Shown: positions 17,021 through 25,568, counted from the stretch's first letter. The stretch: DNA of 41,285 nucleotides from Streptosporangium minutum (GCF_002149035.1 NZ_NGFP01000012.1:28831-70115), one strand, 5' to 3'. The notes: generated from the letters alone by a model not told the origin. Translations and numbers: made by a program.

Positions 17021-19537
17021 TCATTCTCCGCGCAGGTCAGCCAGCAGGCCCGCGAGTTCGTCCGGCTTGACGATCACCTCCCGGGCCTTCGACCCCTCGC
17101 TCGGCCCGACCACGTTCCTGCTCTCCAGCAGGTCCATCAGGCGGCCCGCCTTGGCGAAACCGACCCGCAGCTTGCGCTGGAGCATCGAGGTCGAGCCGAA
17201 CTGGGTGGTCACGATCAGCTCGGCCGCCTGGATCAGCAGGTCGAGGTCGTCGCCGATGTCCTCGTCGATCTCCTTCTTGGCGGTCGCGGCGGCGGCCACG
17301 TCGTCGCGGTACTCGACCTGCATCTGGGTCTTGCAATGGGCGACGACCTCGTTGATCTCCTTCTCGGAGACGAAGGCGTTCTGCAGCCGCATGGGCTTGC
17401 TGGCGCCCATCGGCAGGAACAGCGCGTCACCCTGGCCGACCAGCTTCTCGGCGCCCGGCTGGTCCAGGATGACCCGGCTGTCGGCGAGGCTGGAGGTGGC
17501 GAACGCGAGGCGGGAGGGGACGTTGGCCTTGATCAGGCCGGTGACGACGTCCACCGAGGGTCGCTGGGTGGCGATCACCAGGTGGATGCCCGCCGCACGG
17601 GCGAGCTGGGTGATGCGGACGATGGAGTCCTCGACGTCGCGCGGGGCGACCATCATCAGGTCGGCGAGCTCGTCCACGATCACCAGCAGGTAGGGGTAGG
17701 GCTGGTAGACCCGCTCGCTGCCCGGCGGCGGCACGAGCTTGCCCGCCCGCACGGCCTTGTTGAAGTCGTCGACGTGCCGGAAACCGCTGGCGGCCAGGTC
17801 GTCGTAGCGGCGGTCCATCTCGCCCACCACCCACTCCAGCGCCTCGGCGGCCTTCTTGGGGTTGGTGATGATCGGCGTGATGAGGTGCGGGATGCCCTCG
17901 TAGACACTCAGCTCGACCCGTTTGGGGTCGACGAGCACCATGCGGACCTCGTCCGGGGTGGCGCGCATCAGGATCGAGGAGATGAGGCCGTTGACGCAGA
18001 CCGACTTACCGGCGCCGGTGGCGCCCGCGATGAGCAGGTGCGGCATCTTGGCCAGATTGGCCACGATCGTGCGGCCCTCGACGTCCTTGCCGAGGCCGAC
18101 GATCATCGGGTGCTGGTCGGCCTGGGCCACCTGGGAGCGGAGGATGTCGCCCAGCGACACGAGGTCCTTGTCGGTGTTCGGGATCTCCACGCCGATGGCC
18201 GACTTGCCGGGGATCGGGCTCAGGATCCGGACGTCGGCCGACTTGACCGCGTAGGCGATGTTCTTGGTGAGCGCGGTGACCTTCTCGACCTTGACGGCCG
18301 GGCCGAGCTCGATCTCGTAGCGCGTCACCGTCGGCCCGCGGGTGAACCCGATCACCTGGGCGTCGATGGCGAACTGCTCCAGCACGCTGGTCAGCGCGTT
18401 GACCACGACGGTGTTGGCCTTGGTCTGCGGCTTGGGCGCGCTGCCCGGGCGCAGGAGCTGCGAGTCCGGCAAGGTGTACGGCCCGGACTGCGAGGAGAGC
18501 ACGAGCTGCTCCACCTTGCGCGGCGCCGGGGTCGGCTCGGGCGGCTCGGCCCTGGGGACCGCGGCCTCCTCCTCGTCCGCCAGACCCGGCACGATCTCCG
18601 GGGAGTGCTCGGGGCCCTGCTTGTTCTGCGACTCGGTGACGACCGGGGTGTCGTACGGCTTGATGTGGTCGCCGACCTCCGCCCCCTCCTCCGGCTTCTT
18701 GCGCGAGGGCCGCTTCCTGGGCTCGCGGGGCTTGGCCGGGAGGTCCCTGTTGAAGAGCATGTGCTTGATCTCGGCCAGCCGCTCCGGGATCCGGTGCACC
18801 GGCGTGGCGGTGATCACCAGGATGCCGAAGCCGGACAGGATCAGCAGCAGCGGGATGGTGACGAAGGCGGGCAGGATGCTCGCCGGAGGCGCCGAGACGA
18901 CGAAGCCGATCATGCCGCCGGCAGCCGACACCTTGTCCATGCCGTCGGATCCGCCTCCGGACGGGTACGGCGTGTCGTGCACGACGTGCACGACGCCGAG
19001 GACGCCGACGGTGAGAGCCGACCACCCGATGATCATCCGGCCGGTGTCGGCGTTCTGGTCCGGGTGGCGCAGCAGCCGCCAGGCCAGCAGCGCCAGCAGG
19101 ATCGGGATCAGCCAGGCCAGCGAGCCGAAGACGCCGTGCATGACGGCGTTGACCACCGTGGAGACCGTGCCCGTGCTCTCCCGCCAGGTCATCGCGGCCA
19201 GCACGATCGCCCCGGAGAACACCGCCAGGCCGAGCCCGTCGCGGCGGTGCACCGGATCCAGCTCCCGCGCATTCTGGCCGAGGGCCCGCGCCGCGCTGCC
19301 GATGCCGCCCGCGAGCAGCATCCAGATCCCCATGAACAATTTGCCGATCATGGTGAAGACCCAGCCGATCGGGTCCTGGTTCGGCGTGACGGGCCTGCGG
19401 GCCTGGGCCGTGGTCCTCGCCCGCGTGGCGGCCCCCCGCCTGGCGGGAGCCTTGCGGGGCGAGGAGGACCCGGACCGGCCAGAGGACCCCTTGGCGGGGG
19501 TCTTGCCTGAGGCGCCTTTAGACGTACGGGTGGCCAT
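17021..19537 (-). CDS. ftsK: DNA translocase FtsK/SpoIIIE
   Basis: The 838-residue septal DNA pump clears chromosome ends during division or sporulation. The basic N terminus (ATRTSKGASGKTPAKG) is followed by four or so transmembrane helices between about 65 and 260, a charged Pro-rich linker, then the motor: Walker A IAGATGAGKSVCVN near 506 and Walker B-like LLVIVDELADLMM. The winged gamma domain at the end (TQFGSTSMLQRKLRVGFAKA) reads KOPS-type sequences. ATG 19537 begins a typical Lys/Ser-rich head; no strong Shine-Dalgarno sequence is visible. It is separated from rnj by a 358-bp region with two hairpins. Confidence 0.95.
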   Translation of the reverse strand: MATRTSKGASGKTPAKGSSGRSGSSSPRKAPARRGAATRARTTAQARRPVTPNQDPIGWVFTMIGKLFMGIWMLLAGGIGSAARALGQNARELDPVHRRDGLGLAVFSGAIVLAAMTWRESTGTVSTVVNAVMHGVFGSLAWLIPILLALLAWRLLRHPDQNADTGRMIIGWSALTVGVLGVVHVVHDTPYPSGGGSDGMDKVSAAGGMIGFVVSAPPASILPAFVTIPLLLILSGFGILVITATPVHRIPERLAEIKHMLFNRDLPAKPREPRKRPSRKKPEEGAEVGDHIKPYDTPVVTESQNKQGPEHSPEIVPGLADEEEAAVPRAEPPEPTPAPRKVEQLVLSSQSGPYTLPDSQLLRPGSAPKPQTKANTVVVNALTSVLEQFAIDAQVIGFTRGPTVTRYEIELGPAVKVEKVTALTKNIAYAVKSADVRILSPIPGKSAIGVEIPNTDKDLVSLGDILRSQVAQADQHPMIVGLGKDVEGRTIVANLAKMPHLLIAGATGAGKSVCVNGLISSILMRATPDEVRMVLVDPKRVELSVYEGIPHLITPIITNPKKAAEALEWVVGEMDRRYDDLAASGFRHVDDFNKAVRAGKLVPPPGSERVYQPYPYLLVIVDELADLMMVAPRDVEDSIVRITQLARAAGIHLVIATQRPSVDVVTGLIKANVPSRLAFATSSLADSRVILDQPGAEKLVGQGDALFLPMGASKPMRLQNAFVSEKEINEVVAHCKTQMQVEYRDDVAAAATAKKEIDEDIGDDLDLLIQAAELIVTTQFGSTSMLQRKLRVGFAKAGRLMDLLESRNVVGPSEGSKAREVIVKPDELAGLLADLRGE

Positions 19538-19808
19538 GCTAGTGAGGCTAACGAGACGGATGGTGGATCGCGCGGAGGCTCGCCGGGAGCGGTGCGAACC
19601 GTACCCGAACGCGTATGGCGGATCAATCATCGCCGCGCGACCGGCGCGCTGCGCCTGGGCGACCCCGTACGTCCTCCTCGCCCCCTGCACGCGGGATGGG
19701 CGCGTCGGGCTGGGTACGGCTGACGCGGATTCCCCCCTCGCCCCTGCCTGCGGGGTGGGCGCGCGGCAGGCCTCGCGCGGGCCGGGCGGGAGCTCGCCGG
19801 GCAGGCCG

Positions 19809-19839
19809 CGGCGGGCCGGCGAGGATCACCGGCCCGCCG
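19809..19839 (-). terminator. Second hairpin downstream of rnj
   Basis: An 11-bp perfect stem (CGGCGGGCCGG with CCGGCCCGCCG) encloses a 9-nt loop. It follows the first rnj hairpin by 17 nt on the minus strand, forming a tandem pair. There is no T tract. Confidence 0.65.
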
Positions 19840-19856
19840 GCGCCGGGAGGAGCAGG

Positions 19857-19887
19857 CCGTACGGCGGCCGGTGTGACCGCCGTACGG
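19857..19887 (-). terminator. Hairpin terminator just after rnj
   Basis: CCGTACGGCGG pairs perfectly with CCGCCGTACGG across a 9-nt loop, starting 8 nt after the rnj stop codon. It is the strongest terminator candidate in the window and closes the dapA-rnj transcript, although it lacks a T tail. Confidence 0.8.
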
Positions 19888-19895
19888 CGAGCAGG

Positions 19896-21581
19896 TCAGA
19901 CCTCGATCACCACGGGGATGATCATCGGGCGGCGGCGGTAGGTGTCGCTCACCCAGCGCCCGACGGTCCTGCGGACCACCCGGCGGATCTGCTGGACGTC
20001 CATCATCCCGTCGGCCGTGTGCTCCTCCACGGCCTTCTCGATCTGCGGGATGACCTCCTCCAGGCGGTCGGGGTCGATGCCCGATCCCCTGGCGTGGATC
20101 TCCGGGCCGCCGGCGAGCTTGCCGTTGGCGGTGTCGACCACGATGACGACGGAGATGAAGCCCTCCTCGCCCAGGATCCGCCGGTCCTTCAGCGCGTAGT
20201 CGGTGACGTCGCCCACCGAGGTGCCGTCCACGTAGACGTAGCCGGCGGAGACCGCGCCCACGATCTTCGCGCGGCCGTCGAGCAGGTCGACCACGACGCC
20301 GTCCTCGGCGATCACGATGTGGTCGTCGGGCACCCCGGACAGCGCGGCGATCTTGGCGTGCGCCCGCATGTGCCGCCACTCGCCGTGCACCGGCATGAAG
20401 TTGGACGGCCTGGTCACGTTGAGCAGGTAGAGCAGCTCGCCCGCGGCGGCGTGCCCGGAGACGTGCACCTTCGCGTTGCCCTTGTGCACCACGCGGGCGC
20501 CCCACCGGGCCAGCCCGTTGATCACCTTGTTGACCGAGGTCTCGTTGCCGGGCACCAGCGAGGAGGCCAGCAGCACGGTGTCGCCCTCGGCGACCCTGAT
20601 CGGGTGGTCGCGGTTGGCCATGCGCGACAGCGCGGCCATCGGCTCCCCCTGGGAGCCGGTGCAGATCAGCACCACGTCCTCCGGCGGCCAGGTCTCGATC
20701 TCCTTGGAGTCGACGATCAGGCCCGGCGGCACCTTGAGGTAGCCGAGATCACGGGCGATGCCCATGTTGCGCACCATGGAGCGGCCGACCAGCGCGACCT
20801 TGCGGCCGTGCTTGTGCGCGGCGTCCATGACCTGCTGGACGCGGTGGACGTGGGAGGCGAAGCTCGCCACGATCACGCGTTTCTGGGCGGTGCGGACCAC
20901 CTCGTCGATGACCGGCGCGATCTCCCGCTCGCTGGTGACGAAGCCCGGCACCTCCGCGTTCGTCGAGTCGGACATCAGCAGGTCGACGCCCTCGGCGCCG
21001 AGCCTGGCGAAGCCGCCCAGGTCGGTCAGCCGCCCGTCGCTGGGCAGCTGGTCCATCCGGAAGTCACCGGTGTGCAGCACGATGCCCGCGGGGGTCCTGA
21101 CCGCGACGGCCAGCGCGTCCGGGATCGAGTGGTTGACCGCGAAGAACTCGCACTCGAACGGCCCGAACCGGTGCCGCTCCCCCTCGACGACCTCGAGCTT
21201 GGACGGTTGGATGCGGTGCTCGGTGAGCTTCGCCTCGATCAGCGCCAGCGTCAGCTTCGATCCCACGACCGGGATGTCGCGGCGCTCCCGCAGCAGGTAC
21301 GGCACGGCGCCGATGTGGTCCTCGTGCCCATGGGTCAGCACCACGGCCTCGACGTCGTCCAGGCGGTCCCGGATGTATTCGAAGTCGGGCAGGATCAGGT
21401 CGATGCCCGGCTGGTCGGGCTCGGGGAACAGCACCCCGCAGTCGATGATCAGCAGGCGGCCGTCGTACTCGAACACCGCCATGTTGCGGCCGATCTCACC
21501 GAGACCGCCCAGCGCGACGATGCGCAGCGCGCCTTCGGGCAGCAGCGGCGGCGGCCCGAGTTCGGGATGGGGGTGACTCAT
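19896..21581 (-). CDS. rnj: Ribonuclease J
   Basis: The 561-residue metallo-beta-lactamase/beta-CASP nuclease acts in mRNA turnover and rRNA maturation with 5'-3' exo- and endonuclease activity. Seen: ALGGLGEIGRNMAVFEYDG, the zinc motif LTHGHEDHIGAVPYLL (near 80-95), HTGDFRMD, the beta-CASP motif SDSTNAEVPGFV, and the later HVSGHAAAGEL. A C-terminal domain of about 110 residues matches the RNase J type. It is downstream of dapA, an order conserved in Streptomyces and relatives, with a 164-bp gap that includes a small hairpin. GAGAGG lies about 10 nt before the ATG. Confidence 0.95.
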   Translation of the reverse strand: MSHPHPELGPPPLLPEGALRIVALGGLGEIGRNMAVFEYDGRLLIIDCGVLFPEPDQPGIDLILPDFEYIRDRLDDVEAVVLTHGHEDHIGAVPYLLRERRDIPVVGSKLTLALIEAKLTEHRIQPSKLEVVEGERHRFGPFECEFFAVNHSIPDALAVAVRTPAGIVLHTGDFRMDQLPSDGRLTDLGGFARLGAEGVDLLMSDSTNAEVPGFVTSEREIAPVIDEVVRTAQKRVIVASFASHVHRVQQVMDAAHKHGRKVALVGRSMVRNMGIARDLGYLKVPPGLIVDSKEIETWPPEDVVLICTGSQGEPMAALSRMANRDHPIRVAEGDTVLLASSLVPGNETSVNKVINGLARWGARVVHKGNAKVHVSGHAAAGELLYLLNVTRPSNFMPVHGEWRHMRAHAKIAALSGVPDDHIVIAEDGVVVDLLDGRAKIVGAVSAGYVYVDGTSVGDVTDYALKDRRILGEEGFISVVIVVDTANGKLAGGPEIHARGSGIDPDRLEEVIPQIEKAVEEHTADGMMDVQQIRRVVRRTVGRWVSDTYRRRPMIIPVVIEV

Positions 21582-21716
21582 GCGGTCACACCTCTCTTAC
21601 AGGTCTCACAAGCGTGGGCTGGTCCCCCGGTCGGCAGGACTGCTCCCTCGCCGAGCACTCCGGTCTTCAGCGGACCGTTGTTTCCTCTGTTGTTCAAACT
21701 CCCGTTCCTCCCCACT

Positions 21717-21734
21717 GCGACCGATGCCGGTCGC
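21717..21734 (-). promoter_or_regulatory. Small hairpin between dapA and rnj
   Basis: GCGACCG and CGGTCGC pair around a 4-nt loop, starting 11 nt after the dapA stop on the minus strand. It may partly terminate the transcript or mark an RNA-processing site between the two genes. Confidence 0.5.
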
Positions 21735-21745
21735 GACGTTCCTAC

Positions 21746-22672
21746 TCATGAAACAACCCCGTCGGACAGCTTCACGCCGCCCGCGATCAAGTCTTCTCTC
21801 AGCCGCGCGACCTGCTCTTCGGTGGCCTCCACCAGTGGCAGTCGCGCCGGTCCCACGGATCGCCCCACCAGGGTCAGCGCCGCCTTCGCCATGATCACAC
21901 CGCCGGCCTGCGTCATGATCCCGGAGATCACCGGGAGCAGCCTGCGGTGGACGGCGAGCGCGCCCGAGACGTCGCCCGAGCGGTACAGCCCTATCATCGC
22001 GGCGATCTCCGCGCCGACGACGTGCCCGACGACGCTGACGCACCCGGCGGCGCCGACCGACAGCCACGGCAGGTTGAGCGTGTCGTCACCGGAGTAGAAC
22101 GCCAGGTCGGTGGCCGCCATGATCTGCGACCCGGCGAACAGGTCGGCCTTGGCGTCCTTCACCGCGACGATCCGCTCGTGACGGGCGAGCCGTACAAGGG
22201 TGGCGGTCTGGATCGGCACGCCGCTGCGGCCGGGAATGTCGTAGAGCATGACCGGCAGGCCGGTGGCGTCGGCGACGGTGGTGAAGTGGCGGTAGAGCCC
22301 CTCCTGCGGCGGCTTGCTGTAGTACGGCGTCACCAGCAGGAGGCCGTGGGCACCCGCGCGCTCGGCGCCGCGGGCCAGCCCGACACTGTGGTGGGTGTCG
22401 TTGCTGCCCGCTCCGGCCACGACGGCGGCGCGATCGCCGACCGCCTCGACGACGGCGCGCAGGAGGCGTTCCTTCTCGTCGTCGGAGGTGGTCGGGGACT
22501 CACCCGTCGTGCCGCTCACGACGAGGCCGTCGTTGCGCTGCTCGTCCACCAGGTAGGTGGCAAGGCGCTGCGCCCCCTCGTAGTCGACCGCGCCGTCATC
22601 GGTGAACGGCGTGACCATGGCGGTCAGCATGCGGCCGAAGGGTGCGTCGGAGGTTCCAGTTGGCGCTGCCAT
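21746..22672 (-). CDS. dapA: 4-hydroxy-tetrahydrodipicolinate synthase
   Basis: The 308-residue aldolase condenses pyruvate with aspartate semialdehyde, the first committed step to diaminopimelate and lysine. Seen: LTAMVTPFTDDGAVD, the substrate loop VVSGTTGESPTTSDDEK, MLYDIPGRSG with the catalytic Tyr, and VAVKDAKADL with the Schiff-base Lys. The length is normal. ATG 22672 is the first start that gives the usual short N terminus; upstream in-frame sequence is rich in Arg and Pro and unlike the family. It leads the dapA-rnj unit. A perfect palindrome lies 65 bp upstream. Confidence 0.95.
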   Translation of the reverse strand: MAAPTGTSDAPFGRMLTAMVTPFTDDGAVDYEGAQRLATYLVDEQRNDGLVVSGTTGESPTTSDDEKERLLRAVVEAVGDRAAVVAGAGSNDTHHSVGLARGAERAGAHGLLLVTPYYSKPPQEGLYRHFTTVADATGLPVMLYDIPGRSGVPIQTATLVRLARHERIVAVKDAKADLFAGSQIMAATDLAFYSGDDTLNLPWLSVGAAGCVSVVGHVVGAEIAAMIGLYRSGDVSGALAVHRRLLPVISGIMTQAGGVIMAKAALTLVGRSVGPARLPLVEATEEQVARLREDLIAGGVKLSDGVVS

Positions 22673-22736
22673 AGACCGAACGGTACCCGGATCCACCCAA
22701 ACGGTGGACCCCGCCACCCCGCCTAGCCTCAGTGCA

Positions 22737-22751
22737 CCTTCGGACCGAAGG
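22737..22751. promoter_or_regulatory. Perfect palindrome CCTTCGG-A-CCGAAGG upstream of dapA
   Basis: The 7-bp arms with one central base end 65 bp before the dapA start. Position suits an operator for dapA or a 5'-UTR hairpin. The binding protein is unknown. Confidence 0.45.
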
Positions 22752-22909
22752 GTGAAAACCCTCCCGAGACACCTCGTCACATGCCGTAAAGGCGGATACG
22801 CCGCGTCGTCCGGCGGCGTCGGGCCGCCTCCGGGCGGGTACGGCCGCCACCCGGGCGACAGAGACCACCAAATGTTCCATATGTGAGCAAAAAAGAAGTA
22901 AGAGGATTT

Positions 22910-22948
22910 ATGTCCATTTTTAACATGATCATCATTTCCCGGACATGA
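22910..22948 (+). CDS. Possible 12-codon Ile-rich leader peptide
   Basis: ATG 22910 has AAGAGGA 3 nt upstream and encodes MSIFNMIIISRT, ending at TGA 22946-22948. Four of the 12 residues are Ile, and a strong hairpin starts 5 nt after the stop, an arrangement seen in attenuators. The codons are AT-rich, unlike real genes here, so chance is possible. Nothing downstream is an Ile biosynthesis gene; the next plus-strand gene is a GntR regulator. Confidence 0.25.
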   Translation: MSIFNMIIISRT

Positions 22949-22953
22949 AAGAA

Positions 22954-22991
22954 GCCGCCGATATGTGCTCGGGGGTACACACATCGGCGGC
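22954..22991. terminator. 14-bp hairpin in the AT-rich intergenic region
   Basis: GCCGCCGATATGTG pairs with CACACATCGGCGGC with one A-C mismatch, around a 10-nt loop. On the minus strand it is followed by TTCTTTC, a weak T tract, so as a terminator it fits better in that direction. No minus-strand gene lies just upstream of it, suggesting a short RNA or read-through control. Confidence 0.55.
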
Positions 22992-23074
22992 CTCTACCGT
23001 TGAATCGCGGGCGCTTACGCGGGCGTTACACGGTCTCTGAGATATTTTCAGCCGCTTTTCAGAGCACCCCAAAG

Positions 23075-23086
23075 TTGGAGCTCCAA
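23075..23086. promoter_or_regulatory. Perfect 12-bp palindrome TTGGAGCTCCAA upstream of the GntR gene
   Basis: The palindrome is centred 82 bp before the GTG start of the GntR/UTRA regulator, a good place for an autoregulatory operator. It does not match the GGTCTAGACC-type HutC sites I know. Confidence 0.4.
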
Positions 23087-23162
23087 ATTGCCGCCATTAC
23101 CCTGAGTTGCCCATCGAATACGACAGGATGGGACGACGCCTGTCGAACCCAGGGATGGACAC

Positions 23163-23888
23163 GTGGCAACCTCCGATCCTGTCTACCTGCGCGTCGTCGC
23201 CGATATCCGCCGGCAGATCGTCGACGGCTCCCTTCCCCCCGGCGCGCCGATCCCCTCCCGCGCCCAGCTCACCCGCAAGTACGGCGTGGGCGAGACGGCC
23301 GCCCGCCACGCGCTGCGCGTGCTCGCGGCCGAGGGCCTGATCGTCGGCCGCGTCGGCTCGGGCCACTACGTCCGCGACCGCCCGGTGCTGCTCCCCCTGC
23401 ACCGCTGGCGCTTCCACGACCACCACGCCCCCTTCGGAGCCGACATCCAGTCGCAGGGCGCCCGCGCCACCTGGGACTGGCGGGCCGAGCCCGCCGAGGC
23501 CACCCCGGACATCGCCCAGCGCCTGCGCCTGGACGACTCCGCCCCGGTGACCCGCACCCACTACGTCTTCCGGGGCGACGGCAGGCCGGTCCAGCTCGCC
23601 ACCTCCTACGAGCCCGCCGAGTTCAGCGAGCCTCCCGCCGAGGAGAGCTCCCGCGGTCTGGTAGCCCGGCTGTCCGCCCTCGGCGTCAAGGTCACCGAGA
23701 TAGTGGAGCAGGTCTACACCCGCGTCCCCCAGCCCGCCGAGAGCGACACCCTCGCCCTCCCCGCGGGCGTCCACGTCCTGCACGTGGAGCGCACCCACTG
23801 GGCCGGCGACCGCCCGGTCGAGACCAGCGACATCGTCATCCCCGGCGACCGCTTCCGCCTGGTCTACGCCCACTCCCTACAGCCCTGA
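23163..23888 (+). CDS. GntR/HutC family regulator with UTRA domain
   Basis: The 241-residue protein has a GntR winged helix at the N terminus (PVYLRVVADIRRQIVDGSLPPGAPIPSRAQL, in pieces, then YGVGETAARHALRVLAAEGL) and a UTRA ligand domain from about 75 to 235 (WDWRAEPAEATPDIAQRLRL, VTRTHYVFRGDGRPVQLATSY, VLHVERTHWAGDRPVETSDIVI). UTRA proteins bind small metabolites such as sugars or amino acids; the ligand cannot be told. GTG 23163 is preceded by AGGGATGGACAC. The downstream neighbour is convergent (FAD monooxygenase), so the target is probably itself or distant genes. Confidence 0.9.
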   Translation: MATSDPVYLRVVADIRRQIVDGSLPPGAPIPSRAQLTRKYGVGETAARHALRVLAAEGLIVGRVGSGHYVRDRPVLLPLHRWRFHDHHAPFGADIQSQGARATWDWRAEPAEATPDIAQRLRLDDSAPVTRTHYVFRGDGRPVQLATSYEPAEFSEPPAEESSRGLVARLSALGVKVTEIVEQVYTRVPQPAESDTLALPAGVHVLHVERTHWAGDRPVETSDIVIPGDRFRLVYAHSLQP

Positions 23889-23927
23889 GCGGCCCGGACC
23901 GGCTTCTTCGCAGGATCCGGGAGACGC

Positions 23928-25496
23928 TCAGGCCGACGCCCGCGCCGCTCCCGCACCGGCGCCCGCCACGGCGGGCGCGCCGAGCCATGCGGACAGGGCC
24001 GCCTCCAGCGCGCCGAAGTCCACCTGGCCGGTGTCGGCGGCCCAGGCGACGACGCCGTCGGGCCGCACGAGCAGTCCCGCCAGCCCGGCCCGGCCGGGGA
24101 GGTCCTCGGCGACCACCCTCAGCCGGTCGTCGTAGCCGGATGCCGGGCCCCGCAGCTCTCCGGCCGGGTCCAGCAACAGCGCCCCGCCCCCGTGCAGGTG
24201 GTCGGCGAGCCTGGACCCGTCGGCCAGTTCGAGATCCGGCGCGCTGCCGCCGACCAGCGGGTGGCCGCCGGGAAGGTCGTAGCGCTGCCAGACCCCGGAG
24301 ATCTTCTTGACGAAGTGGGTGGTCCCGGCGACGGTCTCCGTCAGCTGGGTCACCACCTCGCGCAGCGCTCTGGCGTGGGGGTCGGGGCGCATCAGCGCGA
24401 TCTGGGCGCGCGTCCAGTCCAGCACCCAGGCGCCGATTGGGTGGCGTTCGGCGGTGTAGGTGTCCAGTAGCCCTTCCGGCGCCCACCCCCGCACGGTGGC
24501 GGCGAGCTTCCAGCCGAGGTTCACCGCGTCCCCGAGGCCGAGGTTCAGGCCCTGGCCGCCGAAGGGCGAGTGGACGTGGGCGGCGTCGCCGGCCAGCAGC
24601 ACCCGTCCGAGCCGGTAGGTGGTCGCCTGGCGGGCGTTGTCGGTGAACCGGGTCGCGGTCTTGACGCCGGTCACGACGACGTCGGCCCCGCTGACGTTCC
24701 TGATCGACGCCTGCAGTTCATCGGCGGTGACGGGGGTGTCCCGGCCGGCGGGGGCCCCGCCGAACTCCACGGTGAGGATGCGGCCGGGCATCGGGCCGTG
24801 CGCGTAGACGCCGGTGGGGGTGGCGTGCCAGCCCGCCCCCAGCGCCTCGGCGCCCTCCATCTCCACCATGGCCTGATGGGCGGTGATCTCCGGGCCGGTG
24901 CCGGGGAAGTCGAAGCCGGCGAGCTTGCGGACCATGCTCCTGCCCCCGTCGCAGCCGACCAGCCAGCGCCCTCGGACCGGCCCCCTGCCCGTCGCGACGG
25001 TCACCCCGTCGTCGTCGGCCTCGAAACCGGTCAGCTCCACGCCCCGGCGTACCTCGGCTCCCAGATCGGCGGCGCGTTCGGCGAGGAGGACCTCAAGCTG
25101 CTGCTGACCGACCATGCCGACCAGATCGGCGGGGCCGTGTCCGTTCAGGTCGGGGTCGGACGGGTCGAGCCGGTCGGCACTGAGCGTGATCCCCGCGAAG
25201 TGACCGGCGAACCTCGGCGGCGCCTTGGCGGGCTTGCCCTCGGGGAGCCGCTGCCGCATGAACGCGGCGAACCGCTCCAGGTTCTCCTCCTGGGCCTTCT
25301 GAAGGCCGGGCAGCAGGCCGCGCCGGTAGAGCGCCTCCACGCTGGGCGTGTTCAGCGACCCGGCCTTGATGGTGGGGTCCACCTCGGTCAGCCGTTCCAG
25401 CACCACCACCGAGGCGCCACCGAGCCGCAGCTCGCAGGCCAGCATCAACCCCACGGGACCGCCCCCGGCCACGACCACGTCGACGTCGTACGACAT
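23928..25496 (-). CDS. FAD-dependent aromatic monooxygenase, PheA/TfdB type
   Basis: The 522-residue flavoprotein hydroxylates phenolic or polyketide-type substrates with NADPH and oxygen. Seen: the N-terminal dinucleotide motif VVVAGGGPVGLMLACEL, the conserved WLVGCDGGRSMVRKLAG, and the second FAD motif LLAGDAAHVHSPFGGQGLNLG (in part; near 300). A C-terminal thioredoxin-like domain begins near 410, as in phenol hydroxylases and rifampicin monooxygenase, which it resembles; an antibiotic-modifying role is possible but not shown. AGGAGG lies 7 nt before ATG 25496. It is divergent from a TetR gene with repeats between, so the TetR protein most likely represses it. Confidence 0.9.
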   Translation of the reverse strand: MSYDVDVVVAGGGPVGLMLACELRLGGASVVVLERLTEVDPTIKAGSLNTPSVEALYRRGLLPGLQKAQEENLERFAAFMRQRLPEGKPAKAPPRFAGHFAGITLSADRLDPSDPDLNGHGPADLVGMVGQQQLEVLLAERAADLGAEVRRGVELTGFEADDDGVTVATGRGPVRGRWLVGCDGGRSMVRKLAGFDFPGTGPEITAHQAMVEMEGAEALGAGWHATPTGVYAHGPMPGRILTVEFGGAPAGRDTPVTADELQASIRNVSGADVVVTGVKTATRFTDNARQATTYRLGRVLLAGDAAHVHSPFGGQGLNLGLGDAVNLGWKLAATVRGWAPEGLLDTYTAERHPIGAWVLDWTRAQIALMRPDPHARALREVVTQLTETVAGTTHFVKKISGVWQRYDLPGGHPLVGGSAPDLELADGSRLADHLHGGGALLLDPAGELRGPASGYDDRLRVVAEDLPGRAGLAGLLVRPDGVVAWAADTGQVDFGALEAALSAWLGAPAVAGAGAGAARASA

Positions 25497-25539
25497 GCCA
25501 CACCTCCTGGCGAAATATCTACCGTCGCTAAAAACTTAC

Positions 25540-25568
25540 TTCAACTATAAATTTTTATCAACTATAGT
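25540..25568 (+). promoter_or_regulatory. Leaderless promoter for the TetR gene, with direct repeats as candidate operator
   Basis: TTCAAC (25540-25545), a 17-bp spacer and TATAGT (25563-25568) stand 6 nt before GTG 25575, so transcription should start at the start codon. TCAACTATA occurs twice (25541-25549 and 25558-25566), one copy covering each promoter element, and TTACT/AGTAA ends are inverted. TetR binding is inferred. Confidence 0.6.

Larger units (their letters stand above)
19538..19895. other. Intergenic region between rnj and ftsK
   Basis: This region holds two large hairpins next to rnj (annotated separately) and about 260 bp of GC-rich sequence that must contain the ftsK promoter. 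I see no convincing -10 box or coding frame in it. Confidence 0.6.
22673..23162. other. 490-bp region between divergent dapA and GntR gene
   Basis: The dapA-proximal part is GC-rich and has a 15-bp palindrome and an AGGGT-GAAA-ACCCT mini-hairpin (22749-22762). Bases 22871-22950 are strikingly AT-rich for this genome and contain a possible 12-codon reading frame, followed by a 14-bp hairpin. Another dyad, CTCTGA/TCAGAG, spans 23035-23064, and a 12-bp palindrome precedes the GntR gene. No larger gene is credible. Confidence 0.6.

Noticed and set aside
21606-21749. 47-codon frame starting ATGA on the dapA stop
   Set aside because: The start overlap is attractive, but codon third positions are mixed, the product is a charged disordered stretch, and it contains the dapA-rnj hairpin. 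It is more likely untranslated spacer.
16973-22097. Two long plus-strand open frames opposite ftsK, rnj and dapA
   Set aside because: They are mirror frames of clearly recognised minus-strand genes, cross gene borders, and encode no known motif.
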